Notes under the pieces: model-generated
What the model saw: only the letters and a program-made list of their open reading frames with translations
Database searches by the model: none
Told to the model about the DNA's origin: nothing
Shown: piece by piece, positions 1 through 13,400 of the stretch
Numbering within the stretch: position 1 is the first letter of the stretch
Layout of the letters: each line of letters starts with the position of its first letter
NCBI GenBank assembly: GCA_964017185.1
Contig: OZ024870.1
Location: forward strand, 57,786,312-57,850,311
Source: Rugalucina vietnamica
Taxonomy: Eukaryota > Mollusca > Bivalvia > Lucinida > Lucinidae
DNA: 64,000 nt
Direction of reading: 5' to 3'
Program-made: the position numbers and the translations under genes

Positions 1-199
1 ATCATATGCTTGGCGTATTGATGCTTAACTTTTATTAGTCCACTTTGGTGTTTAGTGAGCATGCGTCTTTTGTATTTAAACCACTACAAGATCTTGCTAT
101 TGTATTCTGTATGAATAGTTTGATTTTGGATTTGTACTGGATTCTGAGTCTTCCACTTAGAACACATAGCATGTTACAACATTAAATGTTGTTTCATTA

Positions 200-471
200 T
201 GGAAACTTGACCACGTGATTTTTCCCAAGTGTAAAAATTGAAAATTTTCAGTAGATATTTTATATATATATATATATTTCTTATTTTTGCTCAAAACATA
301 GATTGTGGGTACACGTTAGAACCGCCTCGACCGAGGCGGTTCTAACGAGTACCCACAATCTATGTTTTGGAGCAAAAATAAGAAAAATAGGTACACCCTT
401 GCATACCCCAGTTTTGCTATACAAAAGTGGGGTTTAAGGGGGTATACATTTCATGGACTTGTTTTCCTGAT
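200..471. repeat. Hairpin MITE family H, copy 1
   Basis: Non-coding element built round a long palindrome. The two arms run from the CTTATTTTTGCTC block near 279 to its complement near 384 and meet at an AACCGCCTCG / CGAGGCGGTT centre. A second small palindrome (ATACCCC ... GGGGTAT) follows at about 402-446. The ends resemble the GAAAACATG termini of copies at 11593, 15370 and 42177, but the left end here is diverged. It ends about 40 bp downstream of the 5' splice site of FBXO41 exon 16. Confidence 0.75.
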
Positions 472-510
472 ACATAGTATGTTACAATTGCAAACAGGAA
501 CAACACTTAC

Positions 511-669
511 TGCATAGCAACTTCACTGCCTCTGATTCTATCGGTGTTCCTATGAGTTGGACATCTCTGATACTCTTCAGGCCAACATCTGTTAGCTCTT
601 TCACGAGTGATTTAGTCACAACACTCATGTGGTTTAGCTCCAGAAACACGAGACGTTGACAGCATTGCG
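511..669 (-). CDS. FBXO41: FBXO41 coding exon 16 (LRR-like tail)
   Basis: 159 nt. Acceptor CATCTTTCAG and donor GTAAGT. Enters in phase 1 and leaves in phase 1. Encodes LVFLELNHMSVVTKSLVKEL and onward to LLC, a leucine-rich repeat matching the vertebrate LELDHVSEIT block. The exon carrying the C-terminus is not visible between here and base 1. Confidence 0.85.
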
Positions 670-2574
670 CTGAAAGATGGGACAGAGCCTTGATTTCATT
701 TATAATTTGATAAACTACATAGTTAAACATGATTTTGCTTCCATCTTTCAAATTCTTTGTGGGTCATATTAAGATAGATAGACAGCTGTACCATATGCTT
801 GCCCATGTGATTTTTCCCAAATGGACAACCAGCATCATCTCAGAACATTTAATTCACATTTTCAACTGATGGTAAGAGGCGGAAACTTGTAGCTGTTCTA
901 TCCTTGTTATTTTTTGTCCGTCACGTATATATGACTCACCAACTAAAGTTAGAGCGGATAAATCAACTTCATGTCCCCCGATACTGAGGGTTTCAAGATC
1001 TCGGAAGCATTTCCCAATAAGCTGCACACATTTCGTACTGAAAACGCCTGGATTTTGGCTGAAATAACAGATATCCATGAAACAATGAAACATTCAGTAT
1101 GGCATAAAATAATCTAAGAAAACTGGAATGGTTTACATAAAACGGTGTTTCGGATGGGGATTGAATGTGCGTAAATAAAGACTTCATTAAGTTCTGGTGT
1201 GCATAAATTTGTTTACTTTTTACTTTCAGTCCATAACCTCTTCTGTAACAATGATACGGTACCGACGAAGGAGAAGAACCACGTTTATCATATGACGTCG
1301 CTGTTTTCCAGTAGATAACGTCGTGTATTAAAGAGTTATGACCACACGCGTATTAACACTTTTGTGGGAATACGTAACATCATTGACGACGTCCATTAAA
1401 CAGCAGTCACACAGTAGCGTATAAGTGAAACGCACGCCGGGCGTGTTGAAAAAATTGCAAAATTTCACATACGCCAGACGCACGTCAGAGACACGTTCAA
1501 AGCGCGTTACGAGCACGTTGGGTACGCTTGGTGTACGTCTGGAGCGCGTCGCTGTACGGCGCTAAAAATCATCGCGCGTTTCGTGCGCGTTTGGGATCAA
1601 ATAAATTTTAAACCTGCTTAAAAAATTTCTAGAAGTTCGGCGTGTCCCGGGTGTGTGACTTGTACGTTTCGAATAAGTTCCACACGCGCTATATACAGCC
1701 GCGTTGAATACGCTTCGAACGCGTTTGGCACACGTTTCAGGCACGTCAATGTACGCTACATGCGCGTTTCGATATTATGAGATATTGCTTCAGTAGCGTG
1801 CCACAAGCGTGTGCGTGAGCGTTTGCTGCGCATCTGTAGCGCATGCTTAGCGTGTCTGAGACGTAACACATACGTACTCCAAAACTTTGAGTTTATCTAT
1901 ACGTCCGACACACACCTCATTCACGCGCTAATGTGTGACTGCTAAAGAAGTTTAAGGTGCAAATCAATTTTTATACGTCCAAAATCTTCAGCGTGTTGAG
2001 ATTTTTCATACGCCCGGCGCGCGTTTTGGTTATACGCAAATGTGTGCGGACTGCTGTTTAACAATCATGTAAATTTTCATTGAAAATATATACACTTTGA
2101 AAGCGATAACATCCTTTTTAGATTCATATGATAAAACGAATCTTACACTCGTGGTCATTTCATACGAAATTTATTAAACTCGCCGAAGGTTCGTGTAATT
2201 ACACACGTAATTTCACACGAAATGACTACTCGTGTAAGATTCTCTCTCTATTTAATCAGGCCATATTAAGTATGAAAAATACTCTAGTACAGATGGATGT
2301 TGCAATTACCAGGGATATATAGGCGCTACTTTTAAAGTCTTGATATCCCTACATCCTGACCCCAGAGCCCACATGACCTCGGCGTTGATTGGGTCAACAT
2401 TACTCCTGTATGTCACGTGGGTTAACATTCGACTGTAACAGCTAGCGGCCCAGAGACTTCTGGAATTTCGAGAAACAATACTTGTATTTTAATTATCCTA
2501 TATACATTTTTCGGGATGATACAGTGTTTCTTTTGTATCTTTTGAATGAATACATGATGATGTCATTATTATGC

Positions 2575-2630
<56 letters not shown>

Positions 2631-4595
2631 AATACATCTTCAATTTTATTGTTGTATTCACTCGGTCATTGAAATCTGTGAGTAGCTCTTACTTGGCCGA
2701 CAGTATATGACCACAGTTGATGATAGATAGTGACGTCAGAGTAGAATCTGATCTTTTCAGAATTTGTTCCAGTCCAACCTCTAAACAACATCTACAAAAA
2801 GAATAACATATAAATTGAACTATTTTGTAGCGTCTTTAAGCTATATCACATAGACTATTTGATTTTGATGCATTATCATCTTGCACTACGTGCATATTAA
2901 TAAAATGTTGCGACTTGTGTTGAACTTTCTTTTCCGTTTGGTGTCAGTCTGGGAGTTTTATATAGTATTAATTCCTGGACATACTATTCGAGGGCATTGA
3001 AACATACCTTTAGTATATGATTTACATCATCATATACTAAAATGTATTTACTTATTGTATAGTTCATATTCACTCGGATCAGCATCATGCAAGCCCTATG
3101 AAATGCCTTGGCCAAGTAACGGTTCGTGGAATTTCCAGCATTTAATTGTTGGGTATACTAATCATGTTTGGGTATAAAAGTCATGCTTAGCTATTATTTG
3201 ACAATACCTTGTAGAGGCTACATACTCTTCAACTGTTTCTGATCGTCTTGGATTTCTCGGTAACAAATCTGTTTCAAAAGAGAATTCATAAACTGCCAAA
3301 ATTATATAAGGCCAAATGATTTTATGTCCATGTTAAATTCCATGTTAGCAGTGCAGCACAAAACTGGTTTTCTACAAAGTCAAATCCTAGTGCTACAAGT
3401 CCAAAATGTCATTCTAAATTATAAATATTGTAATGAACTCTGTTATTGTTAGAGTATTTGATGAATATAGAAATGTAACAATATACGACATCTATGTTAA
3501 TTTGGAAGGTCTTCATAATGATGTAGGTATTATTCACTATCACATACATGAAACAAACCTTACCTTTGAGAACAAGTTGGCGCAGTTGAGTGCAACGTTT
3601 CGCCAAATGCGTTAGAAACTGAAAAATGTATACATGAATTGTATTAAGTTTTCTTAGCACGAGTACGTGGCAGCAGGTTACAAAACAATTTCTTACAATT
3701 AACAATGTAACAAAAATAATTCACAGCAGTTAAAGGATGGATATGAGGTAGCCTGTGACCTATGAAAATGTAATAGTAGATGATACTGTTGTCTGCTAAG
3801 AAGTGTCCTCGTAATAATGATGTACTTGTAAGCATAAATATGGGCGTTCCGTGCATTTATCAATTTCAAATCTTCATCCAAAAGGACTTAGCTATAGATG
3901 AAAGAGCGAATGCAAATATGACTGGCACAGTCTGCGAAATTTTATTATAAATGCTAATATATTATATGAGCCGCTGCATCAGAAAACCACCACTTTGCAT
4001 ATGCGAAAACAAAGTCGCAGATCAGCTTTGCAGTGACTGCTCTACTTTCTAAATAAAAAAATTCAAGCCTCTAGCCATCTTCTGTGACTGTACAGGCCGG
4101 TTTGTGTCTGACCTGGTCGGAACCCAAATTGTTGGTTTTCTGACGCACATGCTCATATTATATATTACATACAGATCTACCGGTGAAACGTACCTTTACA
4201 GAAATTCTTCTGTCACGAAGCTCCAAGATTTTCCACAGTTTGGGGTTCCTGCTCACAATTTTCCATTCCCTACAGACCTCGGCAACTCGAAACAATGTGT
4301 CGGTGTCGAGAAATGTGAAAATGTAGCACAGAGCCTGTCGACGTCGGCGGACGATCTCTCGACGTGAAGTTGGAACGTGGTCCAAAAAGTCTAAAGATGC
4401 TGCATAAGGGAGCATAACATTGTTAAGTATACTTTTATTCATATATGTTTCACCGTTCCGTTCAAACTTAGTTGTGGCAAGGGTCATTTTACATAAAAAC
4501 AGTAGCACTAACAAATGCCTTAGCCAAGGAACTGTACATAAACTTCACAACACTGAATCGTTGGGTGTATACTATTCTTATAAAACCTCCACACA

Positions 4596-4657
<62 letters not shown>

Positions 4658-7600
4658 ATGTGGTTACATTCAATCTATAGGTCCAAATGTATCAGTATTG
4701 ACAGTAAACAAATACAGAACTTTTTCATATTTTCTGTCTACATTATATGAATGAAACCGGTAAAGTTTTCACGAAGACATTGTAAAGGTGAAGCAAAGCA
4801 AAGCTTATACTGTAACTAAATAAACCCCATGCATGCTGACCATCGAACCCGTAACAGCTTCATAAACAACATTTATATGAGCTAAAGCGATATTGTAATC
4901 TTCAACCAAACGAAACTGAAACATTAATTAACTGTTACATTTAATATACAACCATCCAGGGAAGCTATACAGCTCGTGTATCCAGTGTACTGAAACAGCG
5001 AAGTCTCGAACCTTATATCTACCCCCTACAAGCAAAACGGAGGATATTAAATGAAAAAGCGTATGCAAAAGCGTACCCAAACTGCGATCTATAAAAACCA
5101 ACCCTGAGATAATAAAAATAAGCTTTCTCAAACTTCAACTCATTTTTCCTCATTGTTCACTTGTTGTTGCCAATTTGTTTTGAAAGCATATGAGCATTCG
5201 TATGAGAAAACCAACAATTTGGGTTTCCGACTAGGTTCGGCACAACCCAGTATGTACAGCCACAGAAGATGGCTAGAAGCTTGAAATTTTGGATTTAGAA
5301 AGTAGCTCTAGGGATTGTACTATCCGTGTAGCGAAAACAAAGGCTGCAGTTACTACACAGCTGATCTGCGCCTTTCTTTTCGCATATGCAGACTGTTGGT
5401 TTTCTTGTGCGGCAGCTCATGTCTTTTGGTAGCCACAAGAGTACATCAAAATTGACCAAAACACATGACATTGTATGACACAGTGTTATATCTACATCAA
5501 TTCATTGCATTGACAGTCATTGCAGTTAAAACTTAAAATACATTATAAACTAACATTCTAATTCTCTACAGTAACTTATTTACTGCCACCTTGGAGGATA
5601 CTAATGGACTGAACTAAATATTATGAATTGTCCCAATATATAATTAAAGTTTCTAAGCATTCTAGCCCAGCACCGTAACAGTATGATCCGTTAACCTTGC
5701 GATGACGCGGATGACATCGTGTTCCTCGATGATTTGAGTCGTTGCCCATTATGCCCATATTCTGCTGACATGCTTCGGGAAATAGAGTCACTACCATCAC
5801 CCCGCCCTGGTGCAATCCCTTTGTAATGAGATTCAGTATCGGTATCTAGATCGATGTCAGTGTCGATATAATGACTTCGATCAATCATAGATTGTGTATT
5901 TGAATCCTCTCCAACGGAACATGTATCGTCTATAGGCTCTGCGAATATGGAAAATCCAGCAGATGAATCTTCGTGATCAACCTTGTTTTGGTGAATGTCA
6001 TTCTCGTCATTGAAAGACTCTACATTTTGGAGATGCTCAGGTACCTCATCATCCATTTCACAGTTTTGTCGATAAATTCTGCGTGACATGCTCTTCATTG
6101 GATCGCTACTGTCTGCATTAATATCCAAATTATCCACATCAGCTTCTGATACACTGTCAGTTTCATTGTTTGTTTCATTTTCATTTAATTTCTCAGAAGT
6201 GTGAATTGGTGAACTTCTGTTAACTTCAACCTCATTTACTTCGCCAACTTGATCATTAGGAAATGTTCTGTTAACTGCCGATATATTTCTATATTCATTT
6301 GTGTTTTCATTTTCGATAGATTGATTAATTTTCGTTTCGGGAGTTTTTGCTTGGATAATTTCATTAAAATTCCCAATCTGAAACGTAGATACTCCCTTAT
6401 CGCGTGGTACAATTGCCAACTGCACCTCGTTTTGGGTTCTGGTCTCTTCTAATTTGTTACTCATTTCATTTAGATTTTTCACCGTTAATTTTGCTTCATG
6501 TTCAAGTTTCTTGTTACCTTCGTTTACCTCCTTTACATCTGATTCATGATAACTTGAATCTTTAGCGACAGTACTTACGTCAAGGTATTGTGGACCATTA
6601 AATTTCACGTTGGTTTCATTGTGTGCATCATTGTTCACTATACTAGGCCTCCCATGTGAGTGAGTTTCAGACGTTGAGTGCATTTCTCTATCTTCGGTCT
6701 CTTTGTTGTGTTCAGGAAGTGAAAGTGACCTATTGAAATTACTAGATTTAAATGAACTAACATTGTTATGAGAACATCTTGACATTAGATTGTCAACAAT
6801 GTTTTTCCGTCTCTGACGATATTTGTCCGAAATTGATTGCATTTGGTCCCTTTCGTCACTGTGATCCAAATTGTGTCGTTTCAAGTTATATTTTTCCGAA
6901 ATGAGTTTGAGTTTTTCTTCGAGAATTGCACTAACTTTGTTGTGATCATCTGAAATTTGGTTGTCGTTTTTCATATCATGGTTATGTTTGTTTTTGACTC
7001 CAGTTTCTGAAATATCTAACCCGCAATTTTGTGATTCATGGCCAGTTATTCCAGGAGATTTGCTCATAAACTCATGAATTTCTTTTCCACCCGACGTCAA
7101 GTCTTTTTCAGAGGAACTGCTTTTACCAGAACTTGTTTTATCTATCGGTTTAAATTGTTTTGAACTAGAACCCCGTCGCATTAGAGATTTATGCCCAACT
7201 GAACGTTCTTTGTTGACTTGAATACTTATCGATTTCTCTTCGCAAGAGTTTTCTTCTTTGTTCACTGTATTATCTTTGTTATTTCCGTGTGGATATAGTC
7301 CCACTGTTCCATCTATGTGGTCAACTCTATGATCATAATTACTTACAGCCTTTTCGATATCAGCATCTGTCTTCTCTCCCAATTGAGCCTTTGCATCGCT
7401 ACGATGTGTCGATGTGAGACCATCCTCAATATGATTTGTATTTGGGAAGTCATTCGAATGCTGATTTACACTTTCATCGATTCTGCCTATATTTCCAACT
7501 GGTACATTTATTTGCTTGTTAACTGGAATAGCTTCACTACCAGACGGGCTTAGTCTGTCTGCCAGCTGGTCTAATTCTGAATCCGATACGTCAGGTAATG

Positions 7601-10400
7601 TATCCATGTCTTCCCAAATAATACCATTGTCATCCATGATCCTCTCAAAGTTCCCTGTACTTCTTTCTCTCATAGTGCCGATTGCTAACGCACCGGTTAA
7701 AGAGTCTGCAGGAGAACAAAAAATACAAACATCAAAGAAATGTAAGAACCTCGCTAACAGAATTACTGCATTGCCAGGTAAGGCATTTACAGGTCTGCGA
7801 AGCCAATAGATTTTTCTTGAAAGTTTACAAGAGGAAACTGGAGATTTCCTTCCACATATAGAAACAGAGAGCAACTGAAGTAAAGTTACGGACGCCATTG
7901 TTTTTAGTGTATAAAGCATATTTTCATAATAAAAGTGTATGAACAGCAAAGCTCAAAATGCGTGTGAAAACATCGCGTGCTAACATGACAAGAAACGTCG
8001 GCTTGAGTCAGTGTATTTGCAGTTGCATGCATTACAATAATAAAATTTCATTTGAAAACCATGTTTAATGCTTGAATTGCCAAATAGAATTTAAATACTG
8101 CCTTGTGTAAAGTGATGGGAATCATGCATAATGTAAACATTTTAGACTGAAAATGTAACTTGCCGTTTTGCTGTATTTTCCAATCATTCGCTATCGCTGG
8201 TTTCATTTCTCGCCTTTCTCTTTCAGGTGTTAATAAATCGGGAGTGAGTTCGTCAGATGCTGACTTTGGGATAACAAACAATTCATCAGGAAAGTCGATT
8301 TCATCATCATGAAGCTCTTCGTACTGTACCTAATAAAACAACAAAGGAAGCATTATCTAGCCTCCACCATAATATTGCGAGCCTCACAGAAGAACATAAT
8401 TATGTGTTCAGAATATCAAACCAGGACCGACAAAACCTGTGCTTTACAAAACAATGCTTGTTACCTGCACTTTTGGATAAGATAACAATCACAGTACCAA
8501 CTACGAAAACGAAAGTGTGCTGTTCAGTGGGGTGGCTCCTTGTAAAAGGGTATCAAATATGTCATGTTGACCAGATTGGATCATTTGAATGTTGTATTTT
8601 GCTTTAAACACAAACTCATTTGGAATAACATTGTAAGTTTCAGTTATTTATACCTAATATTTTAACACAAAATAAATGCATAGAACACATACCTGTTCGG
8701 GGTTTCTCCAGTCGTCTGAAGTAGTTGTGTGTGACACCATTTTGCGCATGTTGTCATTTCCTCTCCCATTTAGCACATACTGATTTGGTAGTATATTAAC
8801 ATTTAAGTCTTCATTTGTATTGACTGGACCATCCATATTTCCAGGCTTAATTACTTTTGTAATTGGTCTAAGTCGATGCCCCGGCTTTGAGGCTGTTATG
8901 TTTTGGTTATCTTGGAACGGACGTCGTCGGTCTTGCGTCAAAACGTTCTGATCTCCATTCAATTGATTTTTATCTATTCTACGATGGAGTCTCGTAACTG
9001 TTTGTGTTGGGGGATGATATTGTTTATTTGAAGGAGTCATATTGTATATATGCGGGGGAACACGAGGAACACTGTTCAGGGAAGGCGTTGATTCGTGTCC
9101 ATAGGTAGGTTCGCGCAGCCTCATTGGATCTTTCAATGGTGGCTGTGGAACAAAATATGTCTGCCCATTTGAATCATTTAGTCCTACGCTGTATGCTCCA
9201 TTGTCTTGCATATGTTGTTCTGTCCTTGAATAGTTATCAAAGTCACTCTGGGATTGGAAATGTTCTTTCAGTACTTGAAAATTCTGAATAGGTATTTGAT
9301 AATTGTTCATTTGAACGGGGTGTGGAATGCTTACATTTGGCTTTAAATTTGGTTTTTGTACTATGTCCCTGTCTTTTGAATATCTAAAACTTTGTATGTT
9401 CGAATCGGGATTGTCATTCCTCCGTGCATTTTCAGCTTTACTGTTTTGGTTTCCAGATAAGATTTTATCTTTTCTTAAATTGTATACACTTGTAGTGTTC
9501 TGATTTGCTGCAGAAAGACTTGATGGCGAGTCATAATTAGCCGGCCTATGAATTTCAGCTAAAATAGTTTGTAGGTTTCTCTTTTTATCCATCTTGCCAT
9601 TCTCTGTAGGTGTATATGAAGTTACATTTACATTTCCTTCTATTCTGTAGTCACTTGATTGATCTGATTCGCTTTCATTATTTGCATTACTATCTGGCGT
9701 TATACGCACTCTCCCTTGCCAAGAATCAGTGCTTAAGTCTACGATATCATGAGCCAGTTTTTGATCACGTTTATATTTCCTACGGATAGGCTTTGCAGGG
9801 GTATATTTTCTCCTCACTGGCTTTGTACGCTCTACTTCCAAGGACTGCCTAAAATCATACATTTAAAACAGGTGTTTAATGCAATCGATACTTCTGTGGT
9901 GGTTCTTTTTGTTTTATGTCTTGGTGTTTAAAATATTTTTGTGCTGTTGGCGCCTTATGTATGTTTGCATATTTTTAGTTAAGTTAAGGTAACTGAGTGG
10001 CCACCTATTGGGAAAATAGCTGCTCATTCGGCTTACGAAGTGTTTTCATGGTATAAGTACCTGATTGTTAGTTTGGTTTTTTCCCACCTTGGTTTTTGGA
10101 GTGGGAGTCTTTTTCTGATTGCGTCTTTTCCTGATCTTTGCCTACTTGTACTTTTTTTATTTGCCCTATGTTCGTACATGGACAGCAGAAGTATTAACTA
10201 ACCCAATGTTTGCCAGGACGCTAGGTGTATATGACTTAAAACAGGCTAAAGTGTAGAAAACAATGCATTTCAAACATTTTGTGGACCACTTCAGAGGCGG
10301 AGGGCGAGGTTAGGTACCTGTAAAAGCGGTAAACTTAAGCTCCATAGTAATTTTATATTACTGATCATTCAAAGGCGATACTTCTGTCGTGGTTCTAATT

Positions 10401-10443
<43 letters not shown>

Positions 10444-13400
10444 TTTTGGCATTGAATTTTTATGCTGTTTGCCCCTTATGTTTTCATGTTTCAATTAAGT
10501 TAGGGTAACTGAGTGGCCGTCTGTTGGGAAATAGCTGCTCACACGGCTTACGATATGTTTTAGTATAAGTACCTGATTTTCAATTTAGTTTTTCCCATCT
10601 CGTATTTTGTAGTGGCACTTTCTTTCTGATTGCACCGTTTCCTGATCATTGCCAGCTTTTGCCTTTTTCTCATTCTCCGACGTTTAGATTTACCTGACTG
10701 AAGTTAAGTCACCTTAAGTAGTTAAGTAGTCAAAGTGAAAAGACCTTTATTCACTTGTCTAACAGCTTGCTCTCTATTTTATATTTTGCTTCAGTCTGTA
10801 AGCGTGACTGTTTGTTACATATGGTTTGGTTCTAGTTGTATCAGCTCCTCTGTTTCAAAATCTAATAGTATTCATATAACTGTTAATATTACAAGAAACT
10901 TAAATAATTATAAAAAATCCTCTCAAAACAAAAATATAAATGGCCAGACAGGAAAGCACATTCTGATTAACCTATTACAGAGACTTAACCGTAAATGATT
11001 ACACTACTGTATGGCCCATCCCTTTTCTCATTAATATGCTCACTGGTCATAAATGATTTATTTTATGTACCTGTCTTTCCTCGCTTTCATGTCCTTTTCA
11101 TGGAGAACTTCTTTGGTAAGAACCTGCATTAAGACAGTAAATATAGGAGTTTTTATTTGGGTCACTGAATAAGATCTATCTGGCCTATGTTAGTTCATAC
11201 GGATTAAAATGTTATCACTGCTCTTTGGTAAATCATAGAGTATACCCAATATCTGTTCATCGAAACTCTAAGACCATTTTATAACGTTTGCACTCGATTT
11301 AAAGTGACATTTCATCGGGTAGCTGGTCCAAAGTTTTAGACGGCGACTTGTCAGTGATGTTATGTTAATATGCTTGAAAGCACAATTTTACCCAGCCAAG
11401 TCCCTGTCTGCAACGTTTTATGATTACATATTTTATACATTCACAACCCTATTCTTAGGCATGTTTAATGCGGCCAAATAGATTTTACAATGACATCGCT
11501 TCTCGCATTGAATATCAGCTCAATTCTCTTCTATATCGCTTTCAATGATCGAAAGATTATGTTTTGCATGCATGTAAAAACGTTAATCATGACGAAAACA
11601 TCATGCCCATGCAATATACATAGACTTTTTAAGTTATAAAAAGGAAAATTTTCAATAGAATTTTATATGTTTCTTATTTTTGCTCAAAACATAGATTGTG
11701 GGTACATGTCAGAACCGCCTCGCCGAGGCGGTTCTAACGAGAACAAAAATAAGAAAAGTAGGTTACCCCCTGCATACCCCAGTTTTGCTATATAAATGTG
11801 GGGTTCGAGGGGGTATACATTATAGGAGCATGTTTTCGTGATGTGATATTTTTCTACCTCCTTGTGGTTATCTGTTCCTCCTAGTGTTGAACTAGACTGG
11901 CTTTTAAGAGATTTAAGTTCCGACTCTGCCCTCTCTGCTCGTGTAATAAGCTCACCAATAAACTTCTCAAGTTTGCCACGGGCTGTTCTCTCCTTTTCAG
12001 CAGCATCTTTGAGGAATGACTTCAGTTCTTGCAGCTGACTAAATAAATGATACGAGAATATGCTTTTAATCACACACCCTCCCCCTTAGGAATAATTAGT
12101 ACAAGTAAATATACTTAAACAAAGTGTTTCAAAAATCTAATTCCCATGTTTATGTTCGTTATCTAAGTTTTATCTTTGAGTGGAATCACAAGTGAGTATT
12201 TCGTGTATGTTTCTAAATTCAATATCTAAGGTTTCAAACTTTTGCTGAAATTCATTGTCATAAACTCTGTACTTCAGACACTAATAAAGGAATGATTATT
12301 CATCATATGCGTCATAAATAAATGTGTTATTAATATCATTTCCTACCCCTTTGTTGTTTTTAGTTCCTCCTCTTTCCTTTTTACTTTGTCTTGCAATTTC
12401 TCAATGTCTCGTGTGCTTGACTCCACCAAACCACTGTGGTTTTCAAGCGTTTGTTTCTCTGAAAAACAAATTCATGTTTAATCATTTTTTCGCAGCGTTT
12501 GATGTTTTTAAAGAACACGGATAACCGATAGTAACGTTGAAAGAAAAAGATTGTTACCCCCAGGACTAAAGCCTGGATAAAGCTAGTGACCTAAAACTGT
12601 TCGTCTATTGGAAACCTTTGGATACATAAAGAGCAAAACAATTATAAGCTTCTTTTGCAATCCATAAAGAGATGAAATCTCACCTTCCTTCAATTTCTGA
12701 AGCTGATTAACGGTCTGTTGAACCTCTTGTTCTTTTACATCCAGCATTGCTCTCATTTTACTTGTGTTGTCATCAGCTTGTGCAGTTAAAGTCGCAGATT
12801 CTGCTACCAGTCTTTGTTGGACTTCTTTCATTTTCTCTAAATGTTCTAGTGCCTGTTCTAGTTGGTCGTCTTTAGCTCGGATAATTTTCCTCATCAAGTC
12901 ATTTCCCTCTTCAGTACGTTTATAAAATTCTGCTGTTTTAAGTAGCATCAAGTGTTTCTCATTCCTGTAAAACATATCAAGGGCAAACTACAATTAACAA
13001 CAGTTTACCATTACTACATTTTCTTTTTAGTTGATTGATGATTTGCCATGCGGTCAATAGTGTGATACTGCTTGTCGAATTCTCTTTGATGTAATCAGTG
13101 CGATGAGAGCATGAGTCTGCCACTGTTCATTGGATGAAGTTTTCTGACAGCCACTAGTATGTAGAACGGGTCCTTGTATAAACATGCTAGTCTTTTTACT
13201 GGTTACCTGAGAGCGCTGAGTTCCTCATTTACATCGGCTAGCTTATGTTCTTTTAGAGCTAAAGCCAGTTTTAATTCCTCGCTGTCAGCATCAGCTCTCT
13301 TCAGTATCAGCTCTGTTTCTTCTATTAGCTGATCTCTTTCACTCCGAAGGCGTTGTATTTTTTCGTCTGCTTTCTAAAAGAAAATGTAGCATTCGTATGA

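Noticed and set aside
1400-2057. Firm assignment of the CpG-rich element to piggyBac
   Set aside because: TTAA flanks fit, but the termini do not start CCC and no transposase is visible, so superfamily is left open.
2761-2791. Acceptor at about 2781 for FBXO41 exon 13
   Set aside because: It puts the exon in the wrong frame; the stronger site ending at 2792 restores the conserved CLEVGLEQILK sequence.
4420-4750. ORFs with long Leu-Ser repeats
   Set aside because: They are created by the (TC)n microsatellite.
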